Positions 1-7,604 of a stretch of 32,498 nucleotides of DNA are shown in pieces. This DNA is from Dehalococcoidia bacterium (GTDB taxonomy: Bacteria; Chloroflexota; Dehalococcoidia; GIF9; UBA5629): NCBI GenBank assembly GCA_016930155.1, contig JAFGHL010000123.1, positions 1 to 32,498 of the forward strand, written 5' to 3'. The position numbers and the translations under genes were made by a program. The notes under the pieces were generated by a model. The model did not search any database. It was not told the origin of the DNA and saw only the letters and a list, made by a program, of their open reading frames with translations. Numbering within the stretch: position 1 is the stretch's first letter; each line of letters starts with the position of its first letter.

Positions 1-561
1 AACGCGCTGGAAGATGACGATATGGTGAAAGTTGTCGAGCGCGAGGTCAAGGAGCGCGGCTTCAGCGGCGTTAATTTCCAGACCTGGGCGCAGCGCATGT
101 ATCCCAATGATAAACGCCTTTACCCTGTCTATGCCAAGTGCCAGGAGCTGGGCATACCGGTGACAATCCACTCATCCATCAACTTCACCATCGACCGCAG
201 CATCGACTTCAGCCGTCCAGTGTATATCGATCATATAGCGTGTGATTTTCCCGATCTCAAAATCGTTGCCAACCACGGAGGCTGGCCGTGGGTAAACGAG
301 CTGGTGGCCGTGGCCTGGAAACATAAAAATGTCTATATAGAGATCGGTGCGGTGGCGCCCAAGTACATCGGTACCCCCGGCACAGGCTGGGAGCCGCTGA
401 TGGTCTACGGCAACAGCCTGTTGCAGGACCGCGTGCTTTTCGCCACCGACGACATGGTACCCTGGCAGCGCTGCATTGATGAGCTCAAAGCCCTGCCGCT
501 CAAAGATAAGGTCAAGGAGAAATGGCTGGGGCTGAACGCGGCCGGATTACTGGGCCTGTAA
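1..561 (+). CDS. Amidohydrolase-2 family protein, C-terminal part (5' end outside window)
   Basis: The open frame runs in from the left edge, so only the last ~186 residues of a TIM-barrel metal-dependent hydrolase or decarboxylase are visible. Late-strand landmarks of the amidohydrolase_2 family (ACMSD, resorcylate decarboxylase and relatives) can be seen: a strand ending in IHSS, the motif NHGGWPWVNE, and near the end FATDDMVPW, which should carry the strand-8 metal-binding Asp. The protein is clearly related to the complete gene at 10510-11460, sharing HGGWPWV, a PKYI segment, a TGW motif and a common C-terminal PLKDxVKEK stretch. The stop lies 31 nt before the start of the next gene, so the two are probably co-transcribed. 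The exact reaction cannot be told from the sequence; hydrolysis or non-oxidative decarboxylation of a small acid is the family expectation. Confidence 0.85.
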   Translation, partial: NALEDDDMVKVVEREVKERGFSGVNFQTWAQRMYPNDKRLYPVYAKCQELGIPVTIHSSINFTIDRSIDFSRPVYIDHIACDFPDLKIVANHGGWPWVNELVAVAWKHKNVYIEIGAVAPKYIGTPGTGWEPLMVYGNSLLQDRVLFATDDMVPWQRCIDELKALPLKDKVKEKWLGLNAAGLLGL

Positions 562-592
562 AAATCGAAATGGCAGATGGAGGTTGCAGCAG

Positions 593-2377
593 ATGAAAAA
601 GCAGACAAAGCGGACGATACTCTGGAGTGTTCTGGGCGTGCTGGCGGTGGCAATAATCGTACTGGCCGCTGTTATCATCGACCTGACCGGTTTCCCGGGT
701 AATATAAGGGAGACGGACTACTCCAAACAGGTCAATACGGAAGGTGTGAAATCAACCTTCCATCAGGGCGTTATTTATCGTTATCCAGGGATTGTGCCGA
801 TGCTGGAAGTACAGGGTGATTATTATGAGATGGGGCTGCAGTATGGGGCCCTTCTGCGGCCGGAAATCACAAGCGGCATGGTTGCCATGGAGAAGATACT
901 CAGGTGGAATGCCGATGAGATGGGTGTTCCCTTCCCGGCGCTGGTGGGCATCATCAAATACCAGGCCCGTCGGATGGCCGGCGCACTGCCCCAGAAATAC
1001 CAGGATGAGATGAGGGGTGTTTCTGATGGCTCCGGCTTGCCGTACGATACGGTCATATCCTGCTGTCTATTCTACGATGTCGGGATGGGGATGGGCTGCA
1101 CCGGCGTACTTATGCGGGGTCCCGACGGCTCGATCATCCAGGGACGCAATAACGATACGGCTGCCTTCGGTGGTGAAGAGCTTGCCAGGATGACAGTTGT
1201 CGTCCGCTACAAAGCTAAGGGTGCTAACGTTGTAACTCACATGGACCAGCCCCTGTATATGGGCGTGGAAACAGGCTATAGCGATAAGGGATTGACCTTC
1301 GGTGAAGAAACGCTGTATGTTAAAAAACCGGATCCAAATGGTTACTCTCTACCCTACTTGATACGCATGGTAATGGAAGAGGCGTCATCGCTGGACCAGA
1401 TTTACCCGTATTTCGACAAGTATCATACTATAGGTGCCTACGGCTGTGTCTGGAGTGACCTGCACGCAGGCCGTGGCGCAGTCGTACAGTTGACTCCCAC
1501 AGCTTGGGTAAAGAATGAGCTTAAGGATACCCTGCTATGGAACTTTAACCGGATTTACGATCCTGATTTGGCAAAACAGCAGGTAGCCTCGGTAAATGTC
1601 AGCAACAGTAATATCGACAGAGAAGCGGTGGCATCCACCTGCCCGCAAAAGCCCGTATATGCGATCGAAGATGTGGTCAAATTTGTGCGTGCCCAGACGG
1701 GTCCGGATGGCACGGATTACTCATGGTGCGGAACCAAGCGCCCCGTGTGCAACTGGGCAGCCTCGCAGATGATGATCTTCGATACTAAAAGCGATGGATT
1801 TTACATGGCTGTTGGCCCCTACTATGCCGCCCGTCAGGATATCTATCATTTTTTCAACGATTTCTCGCGCAAACCTGAACTTTTCATGCCGGCAGTGCCG
1901 ATTAAGCCGGTGGTAGAGAAAGCCGCGCAGATCGAGAACCGCCTTATAAGCAAAGCAGAAAAACTGCAGGCTTTTATTGACCTGGCAAATGAATATAAAG
2001 ATGATGCCAATGTTCAATTCGTGGTGGCCTACAAGGCTTTCAGGCTCTCCCGCATGGACATTTTCCCCGCCTATGCCCGCAAAGCTTTCGCCATGGACCC
2101 GGGCAACTCCGAATACCGGATGTATGCAGGCATGGCTCACTACTGTGATAAGGACATGGAAAGGGCGGTGGACCTGCTGGATGCAGTGACGGCACGGTAT
2201 CCCGAGCAGGACTTGATCAGGCTTACGGTGCTGGAAAGGGCCAGTGTGTCTGCATCTCCGCAAAAAACATCGACATATAGATGGCAGAAGCAGTCGATTA
2301 TAGATGAATACGGGGCGCAGGCATACTATGATGAATATTTGCTGCCTTTGATCGATGTCCTTGGGCAGATAAAATAA
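593..2377 (+). CDS. Membrane-anchored C45-type (acyl-CoA:6-APA acyltransferase-like) Ntn hydrolase with C-terminal TPR-like region
   Basis: This is a 594-residue protein. An uncleaved N-terminal membrane anchor (about residues 9-30, preceded by a Lys/Arg cluster) is followed by an Ntn-hydrolase domain. The fold marker is GMGCTG, with the candidate nucleophile Cys169, followed by GRNND at 184-188, as in the C45/choloylglycine-hydrolase superfamily. These enzymes cut or transfer acyl groups on linear amides. Residues ~450-550 are helical and TPR-like. I chose ATG 593 because a TGGAGG lies 9 nt upstream; the in-frame TTG at 584 abuts that ribosome site and is unlikely. The active domain should face outside the membrane. 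It follows an amidohydrolase by 31 nt. The substrate is unknown. In this family the Cys is often freed by self-cleavage, which the sequence alone cannot show. Confidence 0.8.
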   Translation: MKKQTKRTILWSVLGVLAVAIIVLAAVIIDLTGFPGNIRETDYSKQVNTEGVKSTFHQGVIYRYPGIVPMLEVQGDYYEMGLQYGALLRPEITSGMVAMEKILRWNADEMGVPFPALVGIIKYQARRMAGALPQKYQDEMRGVSDGSGLPYDTVISCCLFYDVGMGMGCTGVLMRGPDGSIIQGRNNDTAAFGGEELARMTVVVRYKAKGANVVTHMDQPLYMGVETGYSDKGLTFGEETLYVKKPDPNGYSLPYLIRMVMEEASSLDQIYPYFDKYHTIGAYGCVWSDLHAGRGAVVQLTPTAWVKNELKDTLLWNFNRIYDPDLAKQQVASVNVSNSNIDREAVASTCPQKPVYAIEDVVKFVRAQTGPDGTDYSWCGTKRPVCNWAASQMMIFDTKSDGFYMAVGPYYAARQDIYHFFNDFSRKPELFMPAVPIKPVVEKAAQIENRLISKAEKLQAFIDLANEYKDDANVQFVVAYKAFRLSRMDIFPAYARKAFAMDPGNSEYRMYAGMAHYCDKDMERAVDLLDAVTARYPEQDLIRLTVLERASVSASPQKTSTYRWQKQSIIDEYGAQAYYDEYLLPLIDVLGQIK

Positions 2378-2539
2378 CCGACGTTATCCACCCTGCCGAT
2401 CCCCCGATTGCATAAAATTGCTTCGGGTTAATTATGAAAAGGGAGGTAGTGATAGCCTCGGACCCCTGTGCATAACTCAGGGTACTATTGCACTCTACCC
2501 GCATATAATATGTCAATATAAATATAATCATTATGGATA

Positions 2540-2553
2540 TACAATATATTGTA
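2540..2553. promoter_or_regulatory. 14-bp perfect palindrome, candidate MarR operator
   Basis: TACAATATATTGTA is a perfect palindrome, directly followed by a second half-repeat (TAATATATTG). It sits in the AT-rich 274-bp gap between the C45 gene and the MarR gene, about 36 nt upstream of the -35 box of the marR promoter. MarR proteins typically bind AT-rich palindromes near their own promoter. The role as operator is inferred. Apart from this and the promoter, I see nothing else in 2378-2651. Confidence 0.45.
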
Positions 2554-2588
2554 ATATATTGATTGGACTAAAATTCTGTTGTGTATCT

Positions 2589-2618
2589 TTGACCTATGCT
2601 GTTATGTGGTGCTATGAT
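2589..2618 (+). promoter_or_regulatory. Sigma-70-type promoter for the MarR gene
   Basis: TTGACC (2589-2594, 5/6 match) and TATGAT (2613-2618, 5/6) are separated by 18 nt. The expected start of transcription is near 2625, giving a short leader before the ATG at 2652. Confidence 0.5.
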
Positions 2619-2651
2619 AACACGGCTGCCTTTTAATGGGTTGTCATAAAT

Positions 2652-3233
2652 ATGGCAAAACCAAAGAAGTTTATTCAAGTCGGGCCATCGCCGGATCTCA
2701 TGTGGATCGTTGTTAATTTCGCCCAGTCCTGGAATATCTGGGCCAAGGCGCTCGAACGAAGTATACGCAGCGGAAATATAACCGTTTCTCAGTTGACCAC
2801 ATTGCAGGCGCTCTATTTTGCTAACAGGCCCTTGAGCCCCACGGAGATATCGCACGTACTGCCGCTGGAGACGCATTCCGTCAGCCCTCTATTGGACAGG
2901 CTGCACAAACGAAAAATAGTCACGAGGCGCAGGTCTAAAACGGACAGGCGGGCCGTCGAAGTGGAGATGACTCCACAGGGATTGGATCTGCTGAAGGAGC
3001 TGAGCGCCGGCATCAAAGGCGCCATGGAGAGAGTATTTTACTCGCTAACACCACAGGAGCGCGAGACGCTGGTTAAACTGACACAGAAAATAAGCAATGC
3101 CGCTGTCGATTATCTGGGCGCCAGTAAAGAGCACCTTGCTTCCAATGCCAGGATGATGTCCGGTTTATCGAACGGAGGCGTGATCCTGTCGCAGGCAAAA
3201 TCTAAAAGGACTAAACGTAAGAAAAGCTACTGA
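2652..3233 (+). CDS. MarR family winged-helix transcriptional regulator
   Basis: This 193-residue protein has the MarR layout: N-terminal dimerisation helix, winged helix-turn-helix at about residues 40-110 (LSPTEISHVLP, then SVSPLLDRLHKRKIV as recognition helix), and the basic wing RRRSKTDRR that inserts into the minor groove. A long C-terminal helix follows, with an unusually basic tail (SKRTKRKK) beyond the normal family length of ~150. No clear Shine-Dalgarno precedes the ATG, so translation may be weak or start a little downstream. It lies upstream of the class I CoA-transferase genes, and a palindrome lies in its own upstream region. It probably represses itself and perhaps the CoA-transferase operon or the upstream hydrolases. 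The ligand is unknown. Confidence 0.88.
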   Translation: MAKPKKFIQVGPSPDLMWIVVNFAQSWNIWAKALERSIRSGNITVSQLTTLQALYFANRPLSPTEISHVLPLETHSVSPLLDRLHKRKIVTRRRSKTDRRAVEVEMTPQGLDLLKELSAGIKGAMERVFYSLTPQERETLVKLTQKISNAAVDYLGASKEHLASNARMMSGLSNGGVILSQAKSKRTKRKKSY

Positions 3234-3311
3234 AAGTGCACTTCGATTCGATCCTTTAAATTAAGAAGAAACCTATGATATCTATATGTCTAAATACGGA
3301 GGCTTTCTGAC

Positions 3312-4013
3312 ATGGATAAGACTTATGCCTCTCCGGAAGAGGCGATCGCGGACATACCGGACGGCGCTACCATTGCCTTTGGCAGCTTTTTCACCGCAGG
3401 CAAACCGACAGCATTGACGCGGGCGCTAACTAAAAAGGGCGTAAAAAACCTCACAGTGGTCGTGCAGCAGGTGGGGACCGGCAATGAGGAGATGCTCGAG
3501 CTGGTCACCAACGGGCAGATAAAGAAGGCTATCTGCAACTATCCGTTCCCCCGCTCGGCCACCAAGGGCGCCCAACACCCATTCGAGCAGGCGGTGCGCA
3601 GCGGTAAAATTGAGCTTGAGATATATCCTATCGGCACCTTTGTTGAAAAGTTGCGCTGCGCCGGAGCCGGCATTCCCGGGTTTTACACGCCGACGGGTGT
3701 CGGTACGGTTGTGGCGGAAGGTAAAGAGGTAAAGGTGTTCGACGGTGTTGAATACCTGCTGGAGCTGGCGCTGCCGGTCGATTTCACCTTTGTGCATGCC
3801 TGGAAAAGTGACCGGGAGGGTAACCTCATCTACCGCTTCACTGCACAGAATTACAATAATGCCATGGCTATGGCAGGAAAGGTGACCATTGCCGAGGTGG
3901 AGACGCTCGTCGACGTCGGCGAACTTGACCCCAACTGCATTCACACCCCCGGAATATTTGTTAAGCGGGTGGTGGAGACGGGCAGGCCGGACTTTGATTC
4001 GGCTTCCATATAA
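3312..4013 (+). CDS. Class I CoA-transferase, subunit A (acetate/3-oxoacid CoA-transferase alpha-like)
   Basis: This 233-residue protein is of the usual size for the alpha subunit of two-subunit class I CoA-transferases (AtoD/PcaI/GctA type). The N-terminal segment DGATIAFGSFFTAGKPTAL corresponds to the CoA-binding glycine region, though the usual GGF form is altered. A strong ACGGAGG ribosome site precedes the ATG. The beta subunit follows 24 nt downstream and the two should form a heteromeric enzyme moving CoA between a short acyl-CoA and an acid. The substrate cannot be told from the sequence. An alternative is the glutaconate-type branch of the family. The operon continues into two desulforedoxin-like genes. 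Confidence 0.85.
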   Translation: MDKTYASPEEAIADIPDGATIAFGSFFTAGKPTALTRALTKKGVKNLTVVVQQVGTGNEEMLELVTNGQIKKAICNYPFPRSATKGAQHPFEQAVRSGKIELEIYPIGTFVEKLRCAGAGIPGFYTPTGVGTVVAEGKEVKVFDGVEYLLELALPVDFTFVHAWKSDREGNLIYRFTAQNYNNAMAMAGKVTIAEVETLVDVGELDPNCIHTPGIFVKRVVETGRPDFDSASI

Positions 4014-4037
4014 GATTCTAAATATCCGGAGTTTGAT

Positions 4038-4736
4038 ATGAGCAAAATGAGTAAAGTCGTTGTACCGGAGATGCCTCCGCTGGAGCGCGAGATGATCGCC
4101 CTGCGCATTGCCAATATGCTTGAGGATGGTTCATACGTAAATTTGGGTATAGGCATACCCACGCTGGTCTCCAACTGGATAGAAGGAAGGGATATTAATA
4201 TCCAGTCGGAGATCGGCATGCTGAAATGCGGTCCTCTGGCGGAGGAGGGGGAACAGGACCAGGACCGCATCAACGCCAGTGGCCAGTTTGTGCACGAACT
4301 GCCCGGAAGCTGTTATTTTGATGTCGAGACGTCGTTTGCCATGATACGCGGAGGACGTATGGACGCTGCGGTGCTGGGCGCCCTGCAGGTATCGGCCAAA
4401 GGCGACCTGGCAGGGTGGAACAATCCGGCCCGCGGCCTGGGCAGGACCGGCAACATCGGCGGCTCCATGGACCTCGCCGTAGGCGCCGCAAAATTGTTCA
4501 TCGCCATGGAGCACTTCACTCCCACCGGTGAGCCGAAGATACTGGAGGCGTGTACCTACCCTCTAACAGCTAAAGAGTGCGTGGACTTTATCGTTACCAA
4601 CTATGCCCTCATCGAGGTTACACCCAAAGGGTTGGTGCTCAAAGAGGCGATACCCGGCATCACACCCGAGGATGTGCAGAAGATGACGGCGGCAAAATTG
4701 ATAGTGGCCGAGGATTTCCACGAGATGGAGCTGTAG
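4038..4736 (+). CDS. Class I CoA-transferase, subunit B
   Basis: The 232-residue beta subunit carries the hallmark LGIGIPTLVSNW near residues 36-47. A SEIGML segment follows, whose Glu58 falls at the position of the catalytic glutamate (SENG motif) that forms the enzyme-CoA thioester. The change from SENG to SEIG is conservative for the catalytic Glu itself. The downstream glycine-rich GNIGGSMDLAVGAAK is typical for the fold. A TCCGGAG site precedes the ATG. It is paired with the subunit A gene just upstream and must act with it. The next gene starts 58 nt downstream. Confidence 0.88.
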   Translation: MSKMSKVVVPEMPPLEREMIALRIANMLEDGSYVNLGIGIPTLVSNWIEGRDINIQSEIGMLKCGPLAEEGEQDQDRINASGQFVHELPGSCYFDVETSFAMIRGGRMDAAVLGALQVSAKGDLAGWNNPARGLGRTGNIGGSMDLAVGAAKLFIAMEHFTPTGEPKILEACTYPLTAKECVDFIVTNYALIEVTPKGLVLKEAIPGITPEDVQKMTAAKLIVAEDFHEMEL

Positions 4737-4794
4737 CTCTATTTTGCATCAAGACTGAATAGAGACTAAAATAATAGTCCGGAGGGATTCAAAA

Positions 4795-4914
4795 ATGGCC
4801 AATCAGATCGGTAAAAAATACGTCTGCAGCAAGTGCGGCTCCGAGTTCATCGTCACCAAGGGCGGCAACGGACAGATAACCTGCTGCGGCCAGCCCATGG
4901 AACAGAAGAAGTAA
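4795..4914 (+). CDS. Desulforedoxin-like iron protein (39 aa)
   Basis: This is a 39-residue protein beginning MANQIGKKYVCSKCG. Cys11, Cys14, Cys30 and Cys31 give the CxxC...CC pattern of desulforedoxin and the N-terminal domain of desulfoferrodoxin, which binds one Fe(Cys)4 centre. Its length matches desulforedoxin (36-37 residues). A strong GGAGG site lies upstream. It could serve as a small electron carrier or as part of superoxide/oxygen defence in an anaerobe. It is the first of a tandem pair and follows the CoA-transferase genes, so co-transcription is likely; a direct link to the transferase reaction is not obvious. Confidence 0.82.
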   Translation: MANQIGKKYVCSKCGSEFIVTKGGNGQITCCGQPMEQKK

Positions 4915-4944
4915 AAGTATTTAAACCTTTACAGGAGAGATAAC

Positions 4945-5088
4945 ATGGCAAACCAGCTTGGCAAGAGATTCAAGTGCGAGGTCTGCGGGACCGAGGTGCT
5001 CTGCACCAAGGCCGGAGCAGGCACCATTACCTGCGACGGCAAAGAGATGGAGTTGCAGAAACCCAAGGCCCTCCCCTCCTCCGACTGA
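4945..5088 (+). CDS. Desulforedoxin-like paralogue lacking the fourth Cys ligand (47 aa)
   Basis: This 47-residue protein aligns without gaps with its upstream neighbour (MANQxGKRFKCEVCG...GTITCDGKEME). Cys11, Cys14 and Cys30 are kept, but position 31, Cys in desulforedoxin, is Asp. An extra Cys20 is present and a Pro/Ser-rich tail is added. It therefore has either a Cys3-Asp site, a site rebuilt with Cys20, or no iron. An AGGAGAG ribosome site lies 8 nt before the ATG. The pair clearly arose by duplication. Function unknown. Confidence 0.75.
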   Translation: MANQLGKRFKCEVCGTEVLCTKAGAGTITCDGKEMELQKPKALPSSD

Positions 5089-5098
5089 CAATACACAC

Positions 5099-5203
5099 GG
5101 GCGCAGCTTCAGATACTCCCCTACAGCCGACAATTCACAAGGGCGTATCTGAAGGAACGCGCTTGCAGCGAATAAATGTGGGGGCGGGTTTTTAAACCCG
5201 CCC
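5099..5203. repeat. Degenerate cluster of the GGGGCGG palindromic repeat family
   Basis: Two diverged copies of the 'GGGCGxAxCTGAAGGxACGCCCCTxCAG' tail (5099-5126 and 5141-5168) are followed by a perfect hairpin with 10-bp arms GGGCGGGTTT/AAACCCGCCC (5182-5203). The same units occur at 6379-6435, 26534-26561 and 26897-26953, but here in a different order. It lies between the desulforedoxin pair and the CaiB fusion. The hairpin could also slow or end transcription, although it lacks a run of T. Confidence 0.75.
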
Positions 5204-5245
5204 GTTGCAGTACCCTTCTATTGTTTCGCCCTGCCAAAAATTTAA

Positions 5246-5271
5246 GATTGCTTCGCTGCGCTCGCAATGAC
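5246..5271. repeat. REP-like 'GCAATGAC' repeat, half unit
   Basis: GATTGCTTCGCTGCGCTCGC followed by AATGAC matches the ends of the longer element at 21841-21923 and the GTCATTGCGAGG at 26879-26890. It is partly self-complementary (ATTGC...GCAAT). It lies only 14 nt before the next start codon. Confidence 0.6.
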
Positions 5272-5285
5272 ATAATTGGGGAGCC

Positions 5286-7604
5286 ATGTCCCGCGCTCAA
5301 AAACAGGCCGGACCTCTGTCGGGGATACGCGTCCTCGAACTTTCAGGTTTCTGGACGGGATTCTGCGGCAGGCTGCTCTACGATTTGGGGGCGGAGGTGC
5401 TGCTTGCGGAGCCGCCGGGGGGCGGCGTCGCGCGCGCTGCCGGGCCTTTCATCTCCGACAGGCCCGGTCCCGACCGCAGCCTCTCTTTCTGGTACGAAAA
5501 TGCAGGCAAGTCCGGCATAACCGCTGATATAACCATTCCATCGGGACGGGAGCAGATACTGCAACTCGTAAAAGGCTGCGATATCGTGGTCGAGTCCTGC
5601 GCGCCCGGCGCCCTTGATGCGGCCGGCCTTGATTATGATGCATTAAGCCGCATCAATCCGGCGCTGATCATGGCCTCCATCAGCGGATTCGGCCTGACGG
5701 GGCCTTACAGCGGCTACAAATCGTGCGGACTGGTGGCCTCCGCCGCGGGCGGGCAGATGTACGTCTGCGGCCTGCCCGGCAGAGAGCCACTGCAGCCTTA
5801 CGGCGAACAGCCCTATCATCTGGCCGCGCTCTTCGCCGCCTGCGGAATACTGATGGCCCTGCGCCGGCGGGACCTGGCGGGCGGAGGACAGCACATCGAC
5901 GTCTCGCTGCAGGAGGCCGCTGTCGCCGCCCTCGAGCACGTCATGGTGCAATATTTCCATGATAATGTTGTCGCCCGCCGACTGGGTAGTCTACAGTGGA
6001 ACGGGGCGGCCGACCTCTTCCCCTGCCGCGACGGTTATATATTGTTGACCTTCAACCGCGAGTGGGACACGCTGGTGGAGCTTCTGGGCAGCCGAGATCT
6101 GGCCGCAGAACTGGGGCAGCCCGCCTGGAGTGAAGAAAGCTACCGCAGGCAGCATATCGAGGACATCCAGGAGGTACTGTCCTTCTGGACCTGCCGGCAT
6201 GATAGACAGGAGCTGTTCAGGCTGGGACAGGATATGCGTTTCCCCTGGGCGCCGGTCGCCTCCATCGCGGATGTTGCGCGGAACGCCCAGCTGCGGGCCA
6301 GACGGTTCTTCGTGCCTGCCTCGCACCCTCTGGCCGGGCAGGGATTCGAAACGCCCCGTCCGGTTGTACATCAATTGTGCAGGGGCGGATTTTCAAATCC
6401 GCCCGCATCGGGCGCACCTGAAGGAACGCCCCTGCAAGGTATACGTGTGCTGGATTTAACCTGGATGCTGGCCGGGCCTTATGCCACACGTTTGCTGGCC
6501 GACTTCGGCGCGGAGGTGATAAAAGTGCAGTCGCAGCAGACCGCGACCGGCGCCGAGGATAATCAGACAGGATATTTCGCCGCCTGGAACCGCAACAAGC
6601 TGGGCATTACGCTTAACCTGTCGCGATCGGAGGCGCGCGATATCGCGATCGAACTGGTCAGGAAATGCGATGTCGTCATGGAAAATTTCACGCCGCGCGT
6701 GATGAGCAACTGGGGCCTCGATTATGAGCGCCTGCGGGAGGCCAACCCCAGGCTGGTGATGGTCAGCCTCTCAGGGTTCGGCCGCGGAGGGCCCTGGGAG
6801 AACTGCGCCGCGCTGGGCTCGACGGCTCAGGCCCTCTCCGGACTGACAGGCCTGACTTCGTACCGGGAGGGCAGGCCCTGCGGAATCGGATTCGCCCTGG
6901 CCGACCACATCTCCGGTCTCTACGCCGCCCTGGCGGCCCTATCCGCTTTGCGCTACAGGGACGCAACCGGCTGCGGCGCCCACATCGAGATATCCGAGCT
7001 TGAGGCCGCCTGCAGCACGCTCGCTCCGGAGTTGACTCATCTCTCGCTCGGCGGAAAAGCATCAGGGCCGCAGGGCAACATCCCGGCCCGCCGGCCTGCC
7101 GCGCCATATGGGTGCTATTTATGCAAGGGCGACGACCGCTGGTGTGTGATCGCGGTGCATGACGAAGATGAGTGGCGCTCGCTGTGCCGCGCTGTGGGCG
7201 ATCCTGCCTGGACACGGCAGAGCAAATTTGCCGACCTGCGCGCACGCCGTGAGAACACCGAAGAACTGGACCGGTTGATCGGCGACTGGACCCGCGCTCA
7301 CACCAACCTTGAAGTGATGCGGATATTACAGGAGGCGGGTGTGCCCGCCGCGGCCGTCAATGACGCCTGCGACCTGGCTGCAGACCCACAGCTTTGCGAG
7401 CGCGGTTTTTTCATCGATATGCAGCATCCCCAGCTGGGCGTAATACGCGCCGATGGCAATCCCATCAGGTTGAGTGACACGCCCGCACGTTTTACCCGCG
7501 CCGCGCCGCTGCTGGGAGCTGACAACCGGCGGGTCTTCCTGGACCTGCTGGGTATGGATGAGGGACGTTTCAACGCGCTCGTTGCACAGGGAATTATCGG
7601 CTAG
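5286..7604 (+). CDS. Tandem-fused CaiB/BaiF (class III) CoA-transferase
   Basis: This 772-residue protein contains two complete CaiB/BaiF domains, about 12-355 and 385-765. Each has the family entry motif (GIRVLELSGFWTGFCG; GIRVLDLTWMLAGPYA), a GAEV strand and the SGFGxxGP loop. Class III transferases move CoA between acids through an Asp-linked anhydride. In domain 2 the catalytic Asp aligns with Asp540 (ALADHISGLY). In domain 1 the same column is Tyr177 (with Glu174 nearby), so only the second half looks catalytically complete. Residues ~365-383, between the domains, are encoded by a copy of the dispersed palindromic repeat read in frame. The stop overlaps the stop of the convergent gene by 3 nt. 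I see a fused heterodimer-like enzyme; the substrate is unknown. Confidence 0.88.
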   Translation: MSRAQKQAGPLSGIRVLELSGFWTGFCGRLLYDLGAEVLLAEPPGGGVARAAGPFISDRPGPDRSLSFWYENAGKSGITADITIPSGREQILQLVKGCDIVVESCAPGALDAAGLDYDALSRINPALIMASISGFGLTGPYSGYKSCGLVASAAGGQMYVCGLPGREPLQPYGEQPYHLAALFAACGILMALRRRDLAGGGQHIDVSLQEAAVAALEHVMVQYFHDNVVARRLGSLQWNGAADLFPCRDGYILLTFNREWDTLVELLGSRDLAAELGQPAWSEESYRRQHIEDIQEVLSFWTCRHDRQELFRLGQDMRFPWAPVASIADVARNAQLRARRFFVPASHPLAGQGFETPRPVVHQLCRGGFSNPPASGAPEGTPLQGIRVLDLTWMLAGPYATRLLADFGAEVIKVQSQQTATGAEDNQTGYFAAWNRNKLGITLNLSRSEARDIAIELVRKCDVVMENFTPRVMSNWGLDYERLREANPRLVMVSLSGFGRGGPWENCAALGSTAQALSGLTGLTSYREGRPCGIGFALADHISGLYAALAALSALRYRDATGCGAHIEISELEAACSTLAPELTHLSLGGKASGPQGNIPARRPAAPYGCYLCKGDDRWCVIAVHDEDEWRSLCRAVGDPAWTRQSKFADLRARRENTEELDRLIGDWTRAHTNLEVMRILQEAGVPAAAVNDACDLAADPQLCERGFFIDMQHPQLGVIRADGNPIRLSDTPARFTRAAPLLGADNRRVFLDLLGMDEGRFNALVAQGIIG
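6379..6435. repeat. Dispersed palindromic repeat inside the CaiB fusion gene
   Basis: Outer arms GCAGGGGCG (6379-6387) and CGCCCCTGC (6427-6435) are perfectly complementary. They enclose an inner hairpin GGGCGGATTT/AAATCCGCCC (6383-6392, 6395-6404). It has the same layout as 26897-26953. It is translated without stops as the interdomain linker. Confidence 0.85.

Noticed and set aside
584-592. TTG at 584 as start of the C45 gene
   Set aside because: It touches the TGGAGG ribosome site; ATG 593 has proper spacing and begins the basic stretch before the membrane helix.
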